From Roseiarcus sp963741405 (GTDB lineage: Bacteria > Pseudomonadota > Alphaproteobacteria > Rhizobiales > Beijerinckiaceae): 64,000 nucleotides of DNA. Made by a program: the position numbers and the translations under genes. Shown here piece by piece: positions 41,324-49,052 of this stretch. Position 1 is the stretch's first letter. Each line of letters begins with the position of its first letter. The notes under the pieces were generated by a model. It was not told the origin of the DNA, ran no database searches, and saw only the letters and a program-made list of their open reading frames with translations. The stretch spans positions 558,001 to 622,000 of the forward strand of contig CAVUHX010000037.1 of assembly GCA_963741405.1 (NCBI GenBank). Reading direction: 5' to 3'.

Positions 41324-42090
41324 CTGCGCACGCGCAGACCGCGAAGGTGGCGGAAAGCGATGTCGCCATCGACTTCGTCGGCGTGCACAAGTGGTACGGA
41401 ACCTTCCACGCGCTGCGCAACATCAACCTGACAGTCAAGCGCGGCGAACGGATCGTCATCTGCGGCCCGTCCGGCTCGGGCAAGTCGACGCTGATCCGGT
41501 GCGTCAACGGCCTCGAGGAGCACCAGCGCGGCTCGATCGTGGTCGACGGTGTGGAACTGACGCCGAACGTCAAGCGCATCGACGAGGTGCGGCGCGAAGT
41601 CGGCATGGTGTTCCAGACGTTCAACCTGTTTCCCCATCTGACGATTCTGGAGAATTGCACCCTGGCGCCGATCTGGGTCCGCCGGATGCCGAAGCGCGAC
41701 GCCGAGGACCTGGCGATGAGCCTGCTCGCCCGCGTCAAGATCCCCGAGCAGGCCGCCAAATATCCGCTCCAATTGTCCGGCGGGCAGCAGCAGCGCGTCG
41801 CCATCGCGCGCGCGCTCTGCATGAATCCGAAGATCATGCTGTTCGACGAGCCGACCTCGGCCCTCGATCCCGAGATGGTGAAGGAAGTGCTCGATACGAT
41901 GACCGCGCTCGCTTTGGACGGCATGACGATGGTCGTCGTGTCGCACGAGATGGGTTTCGCGCGGCAGATCGCCGACCGGGTCGTGTTCATGGACAATGGC
42001 GAGATCGTCGAGATCAATGCGCCCGCGCCGTTTTTCGACAATCCGCAGCACCCGCGCACAAAGCTGTTTCTGAGCCAGATTTTGCGGTGA
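41320..42090 (+). CDS. aapP: Amino-acid ABC transporter ATP-binding protein AapP
   Basis: 256 residues. ATPase of the importer: Walker A GPSGSGKST, Q-loop MVFQTFNLFPHLT, signature LSGGQQQRVAIARAL, Walker B IMLFDEPTSALDPE and switch histidine VVSHEMGFAR. ATGA overlap with aapM. No substrate-binding protein gene (aapJ) is adjacent: sufT lies upstream of aapQ and a mobile island starts downstream, so the binding protein must be encoded elsewhere. Confidence 0.97.
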   Translation: MTAHAQTAKVAESDVAIDFVGVHKWYGTFHALRNINLTVKRGERIVICGPSGSGKSTLIRCVNGLEEHQRGSIVVDGVELTPNVKRIDEVRREVGMVFQTFNLFPHLTILENCTLAPIWVRRMPKRDAEDLAMSLLARVKIPEQAAKYPLQLSGGQQQRVAIARALCMNPKIMLFDEPTSALDPEMVKEVLDTMTALALDGMTMVVVSHEMGFARQIADRVVFMDNGEIVEINAPAPFFDNPQHPRTKLFLSQILR

Positions 42091-42109
42091 GAAGCGGGCG
42101 CCAATGCAC

Positions 42110-42145
42110 ATCCGTCATTGCGAGCGAAGCGAAGCAATCCATCCT
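42110..42145. repeat. Short interspersed repeat (CGTCATTGCGAGCG type)
   Basis: TCCGTCATTGCGAGCGAAGC followed by GAAGCAATCCATCC. Elements with this start and end are common in intergenic regions of alphaproteobacterial chromosomes. Only one copy is evident in the window. It marks the left edge of the mobile island. Confidence 0.55.
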
Positions 42146-42239
42146 TTTTCGGACCGGCCGAAGCGATGGCGTACAAACGCCGTCGCCTCAAGCCCGTCTC
42201 ATGCATGAGAATGAGGCGCGAAACGATGAAGCGCAAGGT

Positions 42240-42592
42240 TCCGAGAATGACCACGCCTCGCAGATCGCCGCCGCGTCAGCCGCGTCGTTCTTGTTCCTGC
42301 GCACATAGGGCTTCAAATGCGCCAATCGGCTTCGCTTCGAAGCCAAGCGCCGCCAATTGGCGCCCTCAATGATGCGCCGAGGAGCACGCCTCCATCGCAA
42401 TGACACACCACGGCAATTCGGCGAAAGAACGCGATCAGCCCGCCCCGCGTCAGCTTGCGCGCAACGACGATCTCGCCTTCCCGTCGACGGCGCGAACCTG
42501 AAACGCGGTCTTCGCCAGATCGAGCCCCATACGCGTGACAGCGGCAATCGACGGCTCCCTTCAGATGGGTTGATGACAACGACCATCTTGGC
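42240..42592 (-). pseudogene. IS110-family transposase N-terminal remnant
   Basis: Fragments of a DEDD-type transposase lie in all three minus-strand frames. They read, in order, TRMGLDLAKTAFQVRAVDG, EGEIVVARKLTRGGLIAFF, VIAMEACSSAHHWGR, LAALGFEAK and LKPYVRRNKNDAADAAAICEA. These are the N-terminal RuvC-like blocks of IS110 transposases. At least three frame changes are needed, and the C-terminal Tnp_20 part with its serine is missing beyond about 42258. This is a dead remnant, unlike the single-slip genes elsewhere. Confidence 0.8.
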
Positions 42593-43124
42593 ACGCGGAT
42601 GCCGTCCGGGGCGCCGTCCACCCCATCACCGTCACCGTGTGCGCCCTGAAGGCGCGTTTCTCTAGTGGAGGAAGGTTCCACCCGGATAAGTGTCGATGGG
42701 TCCGGTAGCTGGCGAGCGGTCTGGCGGGGCAACCGGCCGGGCTGGAGCCTCGCGACAAAGGCCGCCTTGGGCGGTTGAGCGATCCGGCCGGCCGCAACTT
42801 GAGTGATAGCCTGAGCAGGCCTCGAAAGGTTCAATGCGGACGCCGACCCGCCACGGTGACGGGGAAGGCAGCATCCATGGGGGAGGCATCGACATGCGCA
42901 CTCATGGGGTCCGCCGGGGTATTGGGCGCGGCAGGCCGGAAGAGAGGAACGGGTAATCAGGGGAGACCCGCGTCCGGCGAGGGTTCGGCCTCGACGGCGT
43001 CTTTGAGGGCGCCGGCCGGAAGCGGGAGTCGGACAGGGGCGTAAGAGCGTCGAGGCCGGGTAACTCCGGCGGAGCAAAGGCCCCTGACTTCAGAGGCGCT
43101 TTCGAAGAGGGGAAGGAGCGGCGA

Positions 43125-43835
43125 TTGGCGACGAGTTTGCAAACGCCGGATAAGATCAGGACCCTTCAGAGGAAGCTTTATGTGAAGGCGAAGGCGGAGC
43201 CCAAGTTCCGCTTCTATCTTCTGTACGACAAGATCTGTCGGGCGGACATCCTCGCCCACGCCTATGCGCTGGCCCGTCGCAACGACGGGACGGCGGGCGT
43301 TGACGGGGTGACGTTCGACGACATCGAGCGGGCGGGAGTGGAGGCGTGGCTCGAGGCTTTGCGTGAGGACCTCGCCTCGATGACGTATCGGCCCTCGCCG
43401 GTGCGGCGCGTGATGATCCCGAAGCCGGGAGGCGGGGAGCGCCCGTTGGGCATTCCCACCATCCGCGATCGGGTTGCGCAGACGGCCGCCAAACTGGTGT
43501 TGGAGCCGATCTTCGAGGCGGACTTCGAGGACTGTGCGTACGGATACAGACCCGAACGAAGCGCGGGCGACGCGATCAAGGCGACCCACCGGTTGATCCG
43601 GCAGGGTTACGCCGATGTCGTAGACGCCGACTTGTCGAGATATTTCGACACAATTCCGCACGTCGAGCTGCTCAAGAGCGTGGCCCGGCGCGTCGTCGAC
43701 GCAAAAGTGCTGCGGCTGATCAAGCTGTGGCTGAGCTCGCCGGCGGAAGAACGGGATGGCGCGGGGAGACGGCGCGTGAGCGGAGGCAAGAGCTGCCGGA
43801 AGGGCACGCCGCAGGGCGGCGTGATCACGCCCTGA
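43125..43835 (+). pseudogene. ltrA: Group II intron reverse transcriptase/maturase, 5' fragment
   Basis: 236 residues, RT motifs 0-4: NDGTAGVDGVTFDDI, RRVMIPKPGGGERPLGIPTIRDRVAQ, YGYRPERSAGDAIK, VVDADLSRYFDTIPH, then GTPQGGVIT. The stop TGA at 43833 is created by the terminal repeat of the inserted element. The active-site YADD lies in the other fragment (46061-46689), so this part alone is inactive. TTG start at 43125, preceded by AAGGAGCGG. Confidence 0.92.
43822..43827 (+). repeat. Left core repeat TGATCA of the inserted element
   Basis: TGATCA directly precedes the element and recurs at 46061-46066 after it. With the preceding GGCG the identity is 10 bp (GGCGTGATCA). Joining the two flanks across one copy restores the reading frame of the reverse transcriptase. 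Confidence 0.85.
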
Positions 43836-43932
43836 ACGCAAAAGGCAATTTCTGCTTCGATCGGGTGATGCCGCTTGATCGTTCCCATGTTGTTCTTGAT
43901 TTACGCCTCAAAAGGTAATACGCTTATGGCAC

Positions 43933-44262
43933 ATGTCGCGATCGACCGAGGCGCAGAAGGCGGAACGGCTCAATGCGGCCCACGCGTTGCTCGCGGGTGG
44001 GCGGAGCGTGGCGGAGGCTGCCTTGTCATTGTCGCGCCGGTTCGCGATTTCGCGCCGTCAGGCCTATCGATACGTCGACGAGGCCCAGACGATCGGCCGC
44101 CCCGTCGTGGCTGCGGAGCCGACGGCGGCGGTGACGTTCAAGCTGCCGCCGAGCCTGGTCGACGCCGTTCGGGCGCGGGCGGCGGCCGAAGGGGTGACGA
44201 TCAGCGACATGGTGAGCCGGGCGCTGCGGGCGTTTCTCGGCGAAGCCGGCGACAATGGCTGA
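43933..44262 (+). CDS. Small DNA-binding protein, HTH plus ribbon-helix-helix
   Basis: 109 residues. The N-terminal part (residues ~5-55) contains SVAEAALSLSRRFAISRRQAYRYVDEA, a helix-turn-helix. The C-terminal part (about 68-105) reads VTFKLPPSLVDAVRARAAAEGVTISDMVSRALRAFL, a ribbon-helix-helix signature. It is probably an accessory or regulatory DNA-binding protein of the recombinase element. It overlaps the next gene by eight bases, which implies translational coupling. Confidence 0.8.
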   Translation: MSRSTEAQKAERLNAAHALLAGGRSVAEAALSLSRRFAISRRQAYRYVDEAQTIGRPVVAAEPTAAVTFKLPPSLVDAVRARAAAEGVTISDMVSRALRAFLGEAGDNG

Positions 44263-44530
44263 GCGGCGCGCCAATGATCGCAGCGTCCAATTCGAGCATG
44301 CCTTCGACCGTCTCCTCGCCGTCAAACTGGAGCGGGTGTACCAGATTTTGGTCCCAGAACAGGTTCGCGCCATCGGCGCTGATCCGCGCGTGAAGGGCAA
44401 GAGCGATGAAGGTCGCCGCGATCTACGCCAGAGTCTCCTCCGAGCAGCAGAAGGAGGAGAACACGATTGCGAGCCAGACAGCGGCGCTGATCGCGTTTGC
44501 GCGGGAACAGGGATACGGCGTCCCCGATGA
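44255..44530 (+). CDS. Small protein of the recombinase element
   Basis: 91 residues as read. The first ~50 (MAERRANDRSVQFEHAF...RVYQILVPEQVR) look coding. The rest overlaps the recombinase start by 125 bp in another frame and is Gly/Arg-rich. The ATG overlaps the end of the previous gene. Function unknown. It may serve to couple translation of the recombinase, or be an accessory factor. Confidence 0.5.
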   Translation: MAERRANDRSVQFEHAFDRLLAVKLERVYQILVPEQVRAIGADPRVKGKSDEGRRDLRQSLLRAAEGGEHDCEPDSGADRVCAGTGIRRPR

Positions 44531-46601
44531 GTGGGTCGTCGAGGACGAGGGGTTCAGCGGCGCCAGCCTGCTCCGGCCGGGTCTGGAGCGGCTGCGCGAT
44601 CTCGCGGCCGAGGGCTACATTCAGGCCGTCCTGATCCACTCGCCGGACCGGCTGAGCCGCAAGTACGCCTACCAGGTCCTGCTGACCGAGGAGTTCGCCC
44701 GCCACGGCGTCGAGACGATTTTCCTCAAGGCGCCGCATTCCGGCACGCCGGAAGATCAACTGATGCTGCAGTTCCAGGGCATGATTGCCGAATACGAGCG
44801 TGCGCAGATCCTCGAGCGGTCCCGCCGAGGCAAGCGCCATCGCGCAAGGGCCGGGGAAGTCTCGGTTCTGGGCGGCGCGCCCTATGGCTATCGCTACATT
44901 CGCAAGAGCCGCGATGCGCCGGCGCGCTACGAGATCGACGCCCCCGAAGCGGAGGTCGTACAGCTGGTCTACGACATGTACACGGTGAAAGGCCTGAGCA
45001 TCGGAGCGATCGCCTGTTTGTTGCGCGAGAGGGGGCCGCCCACGCGACATCGGACGACCCGCTGGGAGCGATCGGTCGTATGGGCGATGTTGCGCAACCC
45101 GGCGTACAAAGGCGCGGCCTGCTTCAACAAGACGCAAGTGGGACAGAGGCAGAAGGTGACGAGGCCCTTCCGCCTGTCGGGGAGGACGGTCCATGGCGAA
45201 AAGAGCTGCGGGCACGAGCGGCCGCGTGACGAGTGGATCGAGATACCGGTTCCAGCCATCGTCAGCGAAGAGACTTTCGCTCTGGCAGCCGAGCGCCTGG
45301 CCGACAACAAGCGCTTCGCGCCCCGCCGGACCATCGAGCCCAGCATCGTTCAAGGATTGGTCTCGTGCCGCAAATGCGGCTACGCGTTGTCGCGTTCGTC
45401 GACGCGCAGCTCTGCGCGCAAGATCCACTACTACCGCTGCCTCGGCTCGGACGCGTGGCGCCATCTCGGCGGATCCGTGTGCGACTGCCGACCGATCCGC
45501 CAGGACCTGCTCGATCAGATCGTGTGGCAGGAGGTCGTCCGCCTGATCGAGGACCCGACGCTCATCCAGGCCGAGCTCGACCGGCGCCTCGACGCGGCCC
45601 GCGCGGCCGAACCGGCGAAGCGGCGGCAGGACGCTCTCGAACGGGAGCTGACGCGGATCGAGAAGAGTACGGAGCGCCTGGTCACGGCCTATCAGGAGGA
45701 CCTCCTGTCCCTCGACGAACTGCGGCGCCGGATGCCGGAGCTGCGCGCCCGCGAGCAGTCCATGCGGGCGGAATTGCAGGCCATTCTCGATCAGGCTCAT
45801 GACCGGATGTCGTTCCTGCGCCTCGCCGAAACCCTGACCGCCTTCCTTCAGCGGCTGCGTGAGTCGGCGCAATCGCTGGAGATCGCCGACCGGCAAAAGA
45901 TCGTCCGCCTCCTTATCAAGGACATCTTGGTGGACAATGACACCATCACGATCCGGCACTCGATCCCGTCGCATCCGAGAACGCCGCCGACCGGAACCGA
46001 GCCGCCGTCAAACGGCAAATCGGAGATGGCGGGCCAAAGTTACCTTTTGCGTTCGGGGCGTGATCAGTCCGCTGCTCGCCAACCTCTATATGAACCGTTT
46101 CCTGAAGTTCTGGCGTGTGAAGGAGTGCGGCAAGACGTTCCGCGCGCATGTGGTCAATTACGCCGACGACTTCGTCATCCTCAGCCGCGGCAGAGCGGCC
46201 GAGGCCCTGGCGTGGACGCGGGCGGTCATGACCCGGCTCGGGCTCACGCTCAACGAGGCCAAGACCTCGGTGAGAGACGCCCGTGCGGAAGACTTCGACT
46301 TCTTGGGCTATACGTTCGGGCCGAGATACGCCCGCGACGGAGAGCGCTATCTGGGCGCGCGTCCTTCGATGAAGAGCCTGACGCGGATCAAAGGCAAGAT
46401 CGGCGATCTGTTGAGGCCGTGCGAGACGGGCGACTGGCCGGGCGTGCGCAAGCGACTGAACCGCCTTCTTGGCGGGTGGTCGGCGTACTTCGGCTACGGA
46501 ACCCTGAACGCGGCCTACAGGAGCGTCGACCGACATGTCGGCGATCGGGTCCGGCGCTTCCTCAACCGGCGCGCCAAGCGCGGCGGACGCGGCGCGCGTG
46601 A
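44406..46601 (+). CDS. Large serine recombinase, reading through the element's right end
   Basis: The resolvase domain begins VAAIYARVSSEQQKEENT with catalytic S11, then VLIHSPDRLSRKYAYQ and AEYERAQILERSRRGKRHRARAG. The recombinase domain (about 170-290) follows, then a zinc ribbon (SCRKCGYALSR...YYRC...CDC) near 318-365 and a coiled coil with DLLSLDELRRRMPELRARE (about 400-500). Functional homology ends near residue 530 (TITIRHSIP). No stop occurs before the right terminal repeat, so the frame continues SYLLRSGRDQ and out of phase through the maturase gene to 46601. Mediates site-specific excision and integration. Confidence 0.88.
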   Translation: MKVAAIYARVSSEQQKEENTIASQTAALIAFAREQGYGVPDEWVVEDEGFSGASLLRPGLERLRDLAAEGYIQAVLIHSPDRLSRKYAYQVLLTEEFARHGVETIFLKAPHSGTPEDQLMLQFQGMIAEYERAQILERSRRGKRHRARAGEVSVLGGAPYGYRYIRKSRDAPARYEIDAPEAEVVQLVYDMYTVKGLSIGAIACLLRERGPPTRHRTTRWERSVVWAMLRNPAYKGAACFNKTQVGQRQKVTRPFRLSGRTVHGEKSCGHERPRDEWIEIPVPAIVSEETFALAAERLADNKRFAPRRTIEPSIVQGLVSCRKCGYALSRSSTRSSARKIHYYRCLGSDAWRHLGGSVCDCRPIRQDLLDQIVWQEVVRLIEDPTLIQAELDRRLDAARAAEPAKRRQDALERELTRIEKSTERLVTAYQEDLLSLDELRRRMPELRAREQSMRAELQAILDQAHDRMSFLRLAETLTAFLQRLRESAQSLEIADRQKIVRLLIKDILVDNDTITIRHSIPSHPRTPPTGTEPPSNGKSEMAGQSYLLRSGRDQSAARQPLYEPFPEVLACEGVRQDVPRACGQLRRRLRHPQPRQSGRGPGVDAGGHDPARAHAQRGQDLGERRPCGRLRLLGLYVRAEIRPRRRALSGRASFDEEPDADQRQDRRSVEAVRDGRLAGRAQATEPPSWRVVGVLRLRNPERGLQERRPTCRRSGPALPQPARQARRTRRA
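46040..46066 (+). repeat. Right terminal inverted repeat and right TGATCA core
   Basis: 46040-46060 is the inverted copy of the left end of the element; 46061-46066 is TGATCA, matching 43822-43827. The reverse-transcriptase frame resumes here as GVISPLLANLYM. Confidence 0.85.
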
Positions 46602-46689
46602 GTACTCCTGGAGCGAAATCTTCGGGAGGCTCGGCGTGCAGCGTCTAACCCGCGACAGACCGGCCGCGCCGGCCGTGAGCCTGACATGA
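46061..46689 (+). pseudogene. ltrA: Group II intron reverse transcriptase/maturase, 3' fragment
   Basis: Resumes the maturase at VISPLLANLYMNRFLKFW, then the catalytic YADDFVILSRG, LTLNEAKTSVRDA, FDFLGYTFG and a maturase (X) domain ending near RRFLNRRAKRGGRGAREYSW and RLGVQRL. No HNH endonuclease domain follows. Joined to the 5' fragment over one TGATCA it gives 441 residues with no stop, the normal size for an endonuclease-less maturase. Confidence 0.92.
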
Positions 46690-46700
46690 ACTCTGTCGGA

Positions 46701-46734
46701 AAGCCGGATGCGGCAAATCCGCACGTCCGGTTTG
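46701..46734 (+). ncRNA. Group II intron domain V
   Basis: AAGCCGGATGCGG-CAAAT-CCGCACGTCCGGTTT: lower stem GCCGGA/TCCGGT, upper stem TGCGG/CCGCA and a two-base CG bulge on the 3' side, as in the catalytic domain V. It lies 11 bp after the maturase stop, in the expected place. Confidence 0.88.
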
Positions 46735-46851
46735 ATGAGCGGGGAAGGGAAACGGAGCCATTGGCCAAGCCTCAACGCCACCGCGCCCTTCCTCGACTCT
46801 ACAATCTGGTAATCTGGAAGACCCAGGCGGTCTCATCATCGTCATCGCCGT

Positions 46852-47229
46852 TCAGGCGGCGCCCTTACGCACTGGGCGGATCAAGACTTCGGCGGAAATC
46901 CCAAGTCGATCGTGCAGCCGCCTGATCATGCCGATCGAGAGGTCGCGTTTCCGGTTCAAGACTTCCGCGACTCGGGCGCGCGTGCCGAGGATCGACTCCA
47001 GGTCGCGGCGCGTCAGGCCCTGCTGCTCCATGCGAAACTTGATCGCCTCGATCGGGTCGGGGGGATCGATCGGGAAATGCTCGTTCTCGTAGGCGTCGAC
47101 GAGCGTGGCGAGGATGTCGAGCCGGTCGCCTTCGGGCGTTCCGGCTTTCGCCCCCCAGAGGCGCTCGATCTCAGCCAGGGCCGCCTCGTAGTCGTGCTCC
47201 GATCGGATAGGATTGATTTCAACCGCCAT
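46852..47229 (-). CDS. higA: HigA-type antitoxin (HTH)
   Basis: 125 residues. The N-terminal part (INPIRSEHDYEAALAEIERLWGAKAGTPEGDRLDIL) neutralises toxin in this family. An Xre-like HTH follows (LTRRDLESILGTRARVAEVLNRKRDLSIGMIRRLHDRLGI). The ATG lies 11 bases inside the end of higB (toxin first, antitoxin second), as in HigBA operons. It probably represses its own promoter. Confidence 0.9.
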   Translation of the reverse strand: MAVEINPIRSEHDYEAALAEIERLWGAKAGTPEGDRLDILATLVDAYENEHFPIDPPDPIEAIKFRMEQQGLTRRDLESILGTRARVAEVLNRKRDLSIGMIRRLHDRLGISAEVLIRPVRKGAA

Positions 47230-47542
47230 GCTTCACCCCTTTCACGTCGATCCGGTCGTAATCCGCATGCGACCCGATCCACTTGATCCAGACGATGCCC
47301 TTTTCGAAATCGATCGCCGCGACGAGGCGATAGTCGTTGCCCTTGATGTTGAAAACCACCCGCTCGGCGGTCACGACGCTCGCGGTGCGATAGAGCGCCT
47401 TGACCTCGGCCGCGCTGGTCCAACGCGCCTTGCGCACTTCGTCGAACCAAGCGTCGAGCGCGGCCTTCAGAGCGGGCTGATCCCTGCTCCCTGCGCGCCT
47501 CTCGACGAAATCGCGAAGGGTGCGCCGGGCGATGATCCGCAT
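47219..47542 (-). CDS. higB: HigB-type toxin (mRNA interferase family)
   Basis: 107 residues. MRIIARRTLRDFVERR, ALKAALDAWFDEVRKARW, VFNIKGNDYRLVAAIDFEKGIVWIKWIGSHADYDRID match the HigB toxin family (PF09907 type), which cleaves mRNA on the ribosome. The gene is intact with its cognate antitoxin downstream. An inverted repeat 15 bp upstream is a candidate operator. Confidence 0.92.
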   Translation of the reverse strand: MRIIARRTLRDFVERRAGSRDQPALKAALDAWFDEVRKARWTSAAEVKALYRTASVVTAERVVFNIKGNDYRLVAAIDFEKGIVWIKWIGSHADYDRIDVKGVKHGG

Positions 47543-47557
47543 GTCTTACGATACCAT

Positions 47558-47574
47558 GCTCCCAAACCGGGAGC
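47558..47574 (-). promoter_or_regulatory. Candidate higBA operator
   Basis: Perfect inverted repeat GCTCCC-AAACC-GGGAGC, 15 bp upstream of the higB start. HigA-type antitoxins bind such palindromes to autoregulate; the assignment rests on position only. Confidence 0.45.
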
Positions 47575-48015
47575 AAACGGGCCCGGGACGACGGCGCGGG
47601 CGATGCGGGTTATGGACGACGAATAGCACGGGCGCGACAAATAGAGAAGTACGGGCGCGTCACCGCAATTCAAATCAGCCGCTTACATTAAAGTGGCACG
47701 CCGTCCTTTGCCCGAATTGCAGTCCGCCTTACGCGCGCCGAAAGCCTCGGTCGAAGGCGCAGGTCGATTGAGTGACGCGCGCGGCCGGGCGGTGGGCGCC
47801 GCCTTTTCGTTTTTCCCGACAATCGCTTTGAGAAAATCAGAAACCGTGTTATGGTCCTCCTCGTCGCTGGATCAACGCGGATTTACGGTGACACGCCCGT
47901 CTTTACCACTGACTGCAGCCGATTGCGCCCTCGACCTCGCCTCGACCCCGAGGCGTGCGACGGACAGTAAGGAGGGGCCTGCCACCGTAATACCTGGTTT
48001 CGCGCGGGAGGATGA
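47575..48015. other. Intergenic region between the two toxin-antitoxin modules
   Basis: About 440 bp with no supported gene. It contains copy A of an imperfect direct repeat (47897-47998). Open frames on both strands look like composition artefacts. Confidence 0.5.
47897..47998 (+). repeat. Imperfect ~100-bp direct repeat, copy A
   Basis: Shares with 48840-48938 the ordered blocks CCGTCTTT-CCACTGAC-GCA, TGCGCCCTCGACCT, GCGT-CGACGGAC, GAGGGGCC and ACCTG. A 10-bp indel (CTCGACCCCGAG-type hairpin in copy A) separates the copies. The two flank vapBC in the same orientation. Confidence 0.65.
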
Positions 48016-48486
48016 TCAACGTCCCCCCCCCCGCGCCGTCAGTCGGCAAACAGAGCATCGATTGATTTCGCATTCGCCGCGACGAAGGGGTTCATGAGGC
48101 GCGAGGCCGTCGAGGGTCCGCCCGTCTTGCATGTCCTCCGTCAGCAGGACTTTCGCGTGGGCTCCAGCGGAGGCCGCGCAGACCACGCAATCCCAGAGCT
48201 GCAGGCGATGCGCGCGCGCCAGTTTGGACGCCGTGTTGATGATGGAGTCGGTCGTCGGCGGGGTTAAGAACACGGACTGGTAGAGTTGGGCCTGCCGAAG
48301 CGCATCGTCGAACGCGGCGGGGAAGCGGCGCTGGACGAATCGGAGAAACTCTCCCAGCACTTGCGCCGGTATGACGCCGTCCCGCGCGCTCCGAAGGATA
48401 AGATCGGCGGATCGCTTTCCCTTCTCCGAGTCGGGCTCGATTTCGGCGTAGATGAGAATGTTGCTGTCGAGCGCGACGCGGGTCAC
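48016..48486 (-). CDS. vapC: PIN-domain toxin VapC
   Basis: 156 residues. The PIN acidic residues are in VALDSNILIYAEIEPDSEK (first Asp), VLGEFLRFVQRR (Glu) and LWDCVVCAASAGAHAKVLLTEDMQDG (two Asp). Family: Mg-dependent ribonuclease toxin. The last ~20 residues are Cys/Arg-rich and could be an extension. The ATG overlaps the stop of the antitoxin gene (ATGA), the normal coupling. Confidence 0.9.
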   Translation of the reverse strand: MTRVALDSNILIYAEIEPDSEKGKRSADLILRSARDGVIPAQVLGEFLRFVQRRFPAAFDDALRQAQLYQSVFLTPPTTDSIINTASKLARAHRLQLWDCVVCAASAGAHAKVLLTEDMQDGRTLDGLAPHEPLRRGECEINRCSVCRLTARGGGR

Positions 48487-48743
48487 GGCGCCTCGTCGCC
48501 GTATTTGTCGTCCTCGCTGATGGTCCCGACACGGCGACCCGACCCGCGCTTCGATTTCAGGCTCTTCTCGAGCGCCTCAAAGCCCGCTCGCCATTCCGGG
48601 TCGCTTTCGCGGCGCTCGGGCTGCGGGATGATCTTGGCGACGGGCCTGCCGTTCTTGGTGACGACGATGGTCTCCCCGCGCTCCGCGGCGGCGATTACCT
48701 GCGAAAAGTTCTGATTCGCCTCGCGCACGCTGAGCTCACGCAT
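48483..48743 (-). CDS. Phd/YefM-type antitoxin
   Basis: 86 residues. The N-terminal DNA-binding domain MRELSVREANQNFSQVIAAAERGETIVVTKNGRPVAKIIP is the Phd/YefM signature. The C-terminal tail (WRAGFEALEKSLKSKRGSG) binds the toxin. The ATG at 48743 starts the family homology; the longer upstream reading is not conserved-looking. Forms a toxin-antitoxin pair with the PIN protein. Confidence 0.9.
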   Translation of the reverse strand: MRELSVREANQNFSQVIAAAERGETIVVTKNGRPVAKIIPQPERRESDPEWRAGFEALEKSLKSKRGSGRRVGTISEDDKYGDEAP

Positions 48744-48839
48744 GGGCCGCTCCGATTGCGTTCCACGTTGCAACATAGTTGCGAATCGCCCAGGCGGCAA
48801 GGCCTTGCCATGCGCCTGCGATGCTCCTGCCGCCGTCCG

Positions 48840-48938
48840 CCGTCTTTGCCACTGACCGCAAATGGACTGCGCCCTCGACCTGACGCGTACGACGGACGGC
48901 AGTTGAGGTAAGAGGGGCCAGTCGGCGCAAGACCTGCA
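48840..48938 (+). repeat. Imperfect ~100-bp direct repeat, copy B
   Basis: Second copy of the repeat at 47897-47998. The two copies are about 940 bp apart and enclose vapBC. It lies in the 300-bp gap between vapBC and the IS1595-family element; nothing else is evident in that gap. Confidence 0.65.
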
Positions 48939-49052
48939 TCCTCGCACTCGGTCGTTCGTGAGCCAGGCTATGCGCTGACGGCCGCGCCATCGCAAGACGC
49001 TTAAAATTCGCTAACCAAGGTCGTCCAGGCCCCAGCCGGCGCCAAACTTTTT

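Larger units (their letters stand above)
43828..46060 (+). mobile_element. Serine-recombinase mobile element (2233 bp) with 21-bp terminal inverted repeats
   Basis: The left end starts CGCCCTGAACGCAAAAGG (43828-43848). The right end finishes CCTTTTGCGTTCGGGGCG (46040-46060). The repeats match at 19 of 21 positions. Inside are three plus-strand genes: a helix-turn-helix/ribbon-helix-helix protein, a small protein and a large serine recombinase. It splits the group II intron reverse transcriptase just before its active site. Large serine recombinases normally integrate site-specifically without long target duplications, consistent with the short shared TGATCA. Confidence 0.85.
42639..46802 (+). 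mobile_element. Group II intron, interrupted by a serine-recombinase element
   Basis: The 5' end GTGCGCCCTGAAGGCGCG and following TTTCTCTAG match the start of bacterial group II introns (GUGYG). A reverse transcriptase-maturase ORF sits in the domain IV position. The domain V hairpin is at 46701-46734, and a domain VI-like stem leads to a CTCTAC 3' end near 46802. The length is 4.16 kb, of which 2.23 kb is a foreign insert, leaving 1.93 kb, normal for this class. It lies about 50 bp upstream of the decayed IS110 gene. The boundaries are within a few bases; GTGTG at 42637 is an alternative start. Confidence 0.85.
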
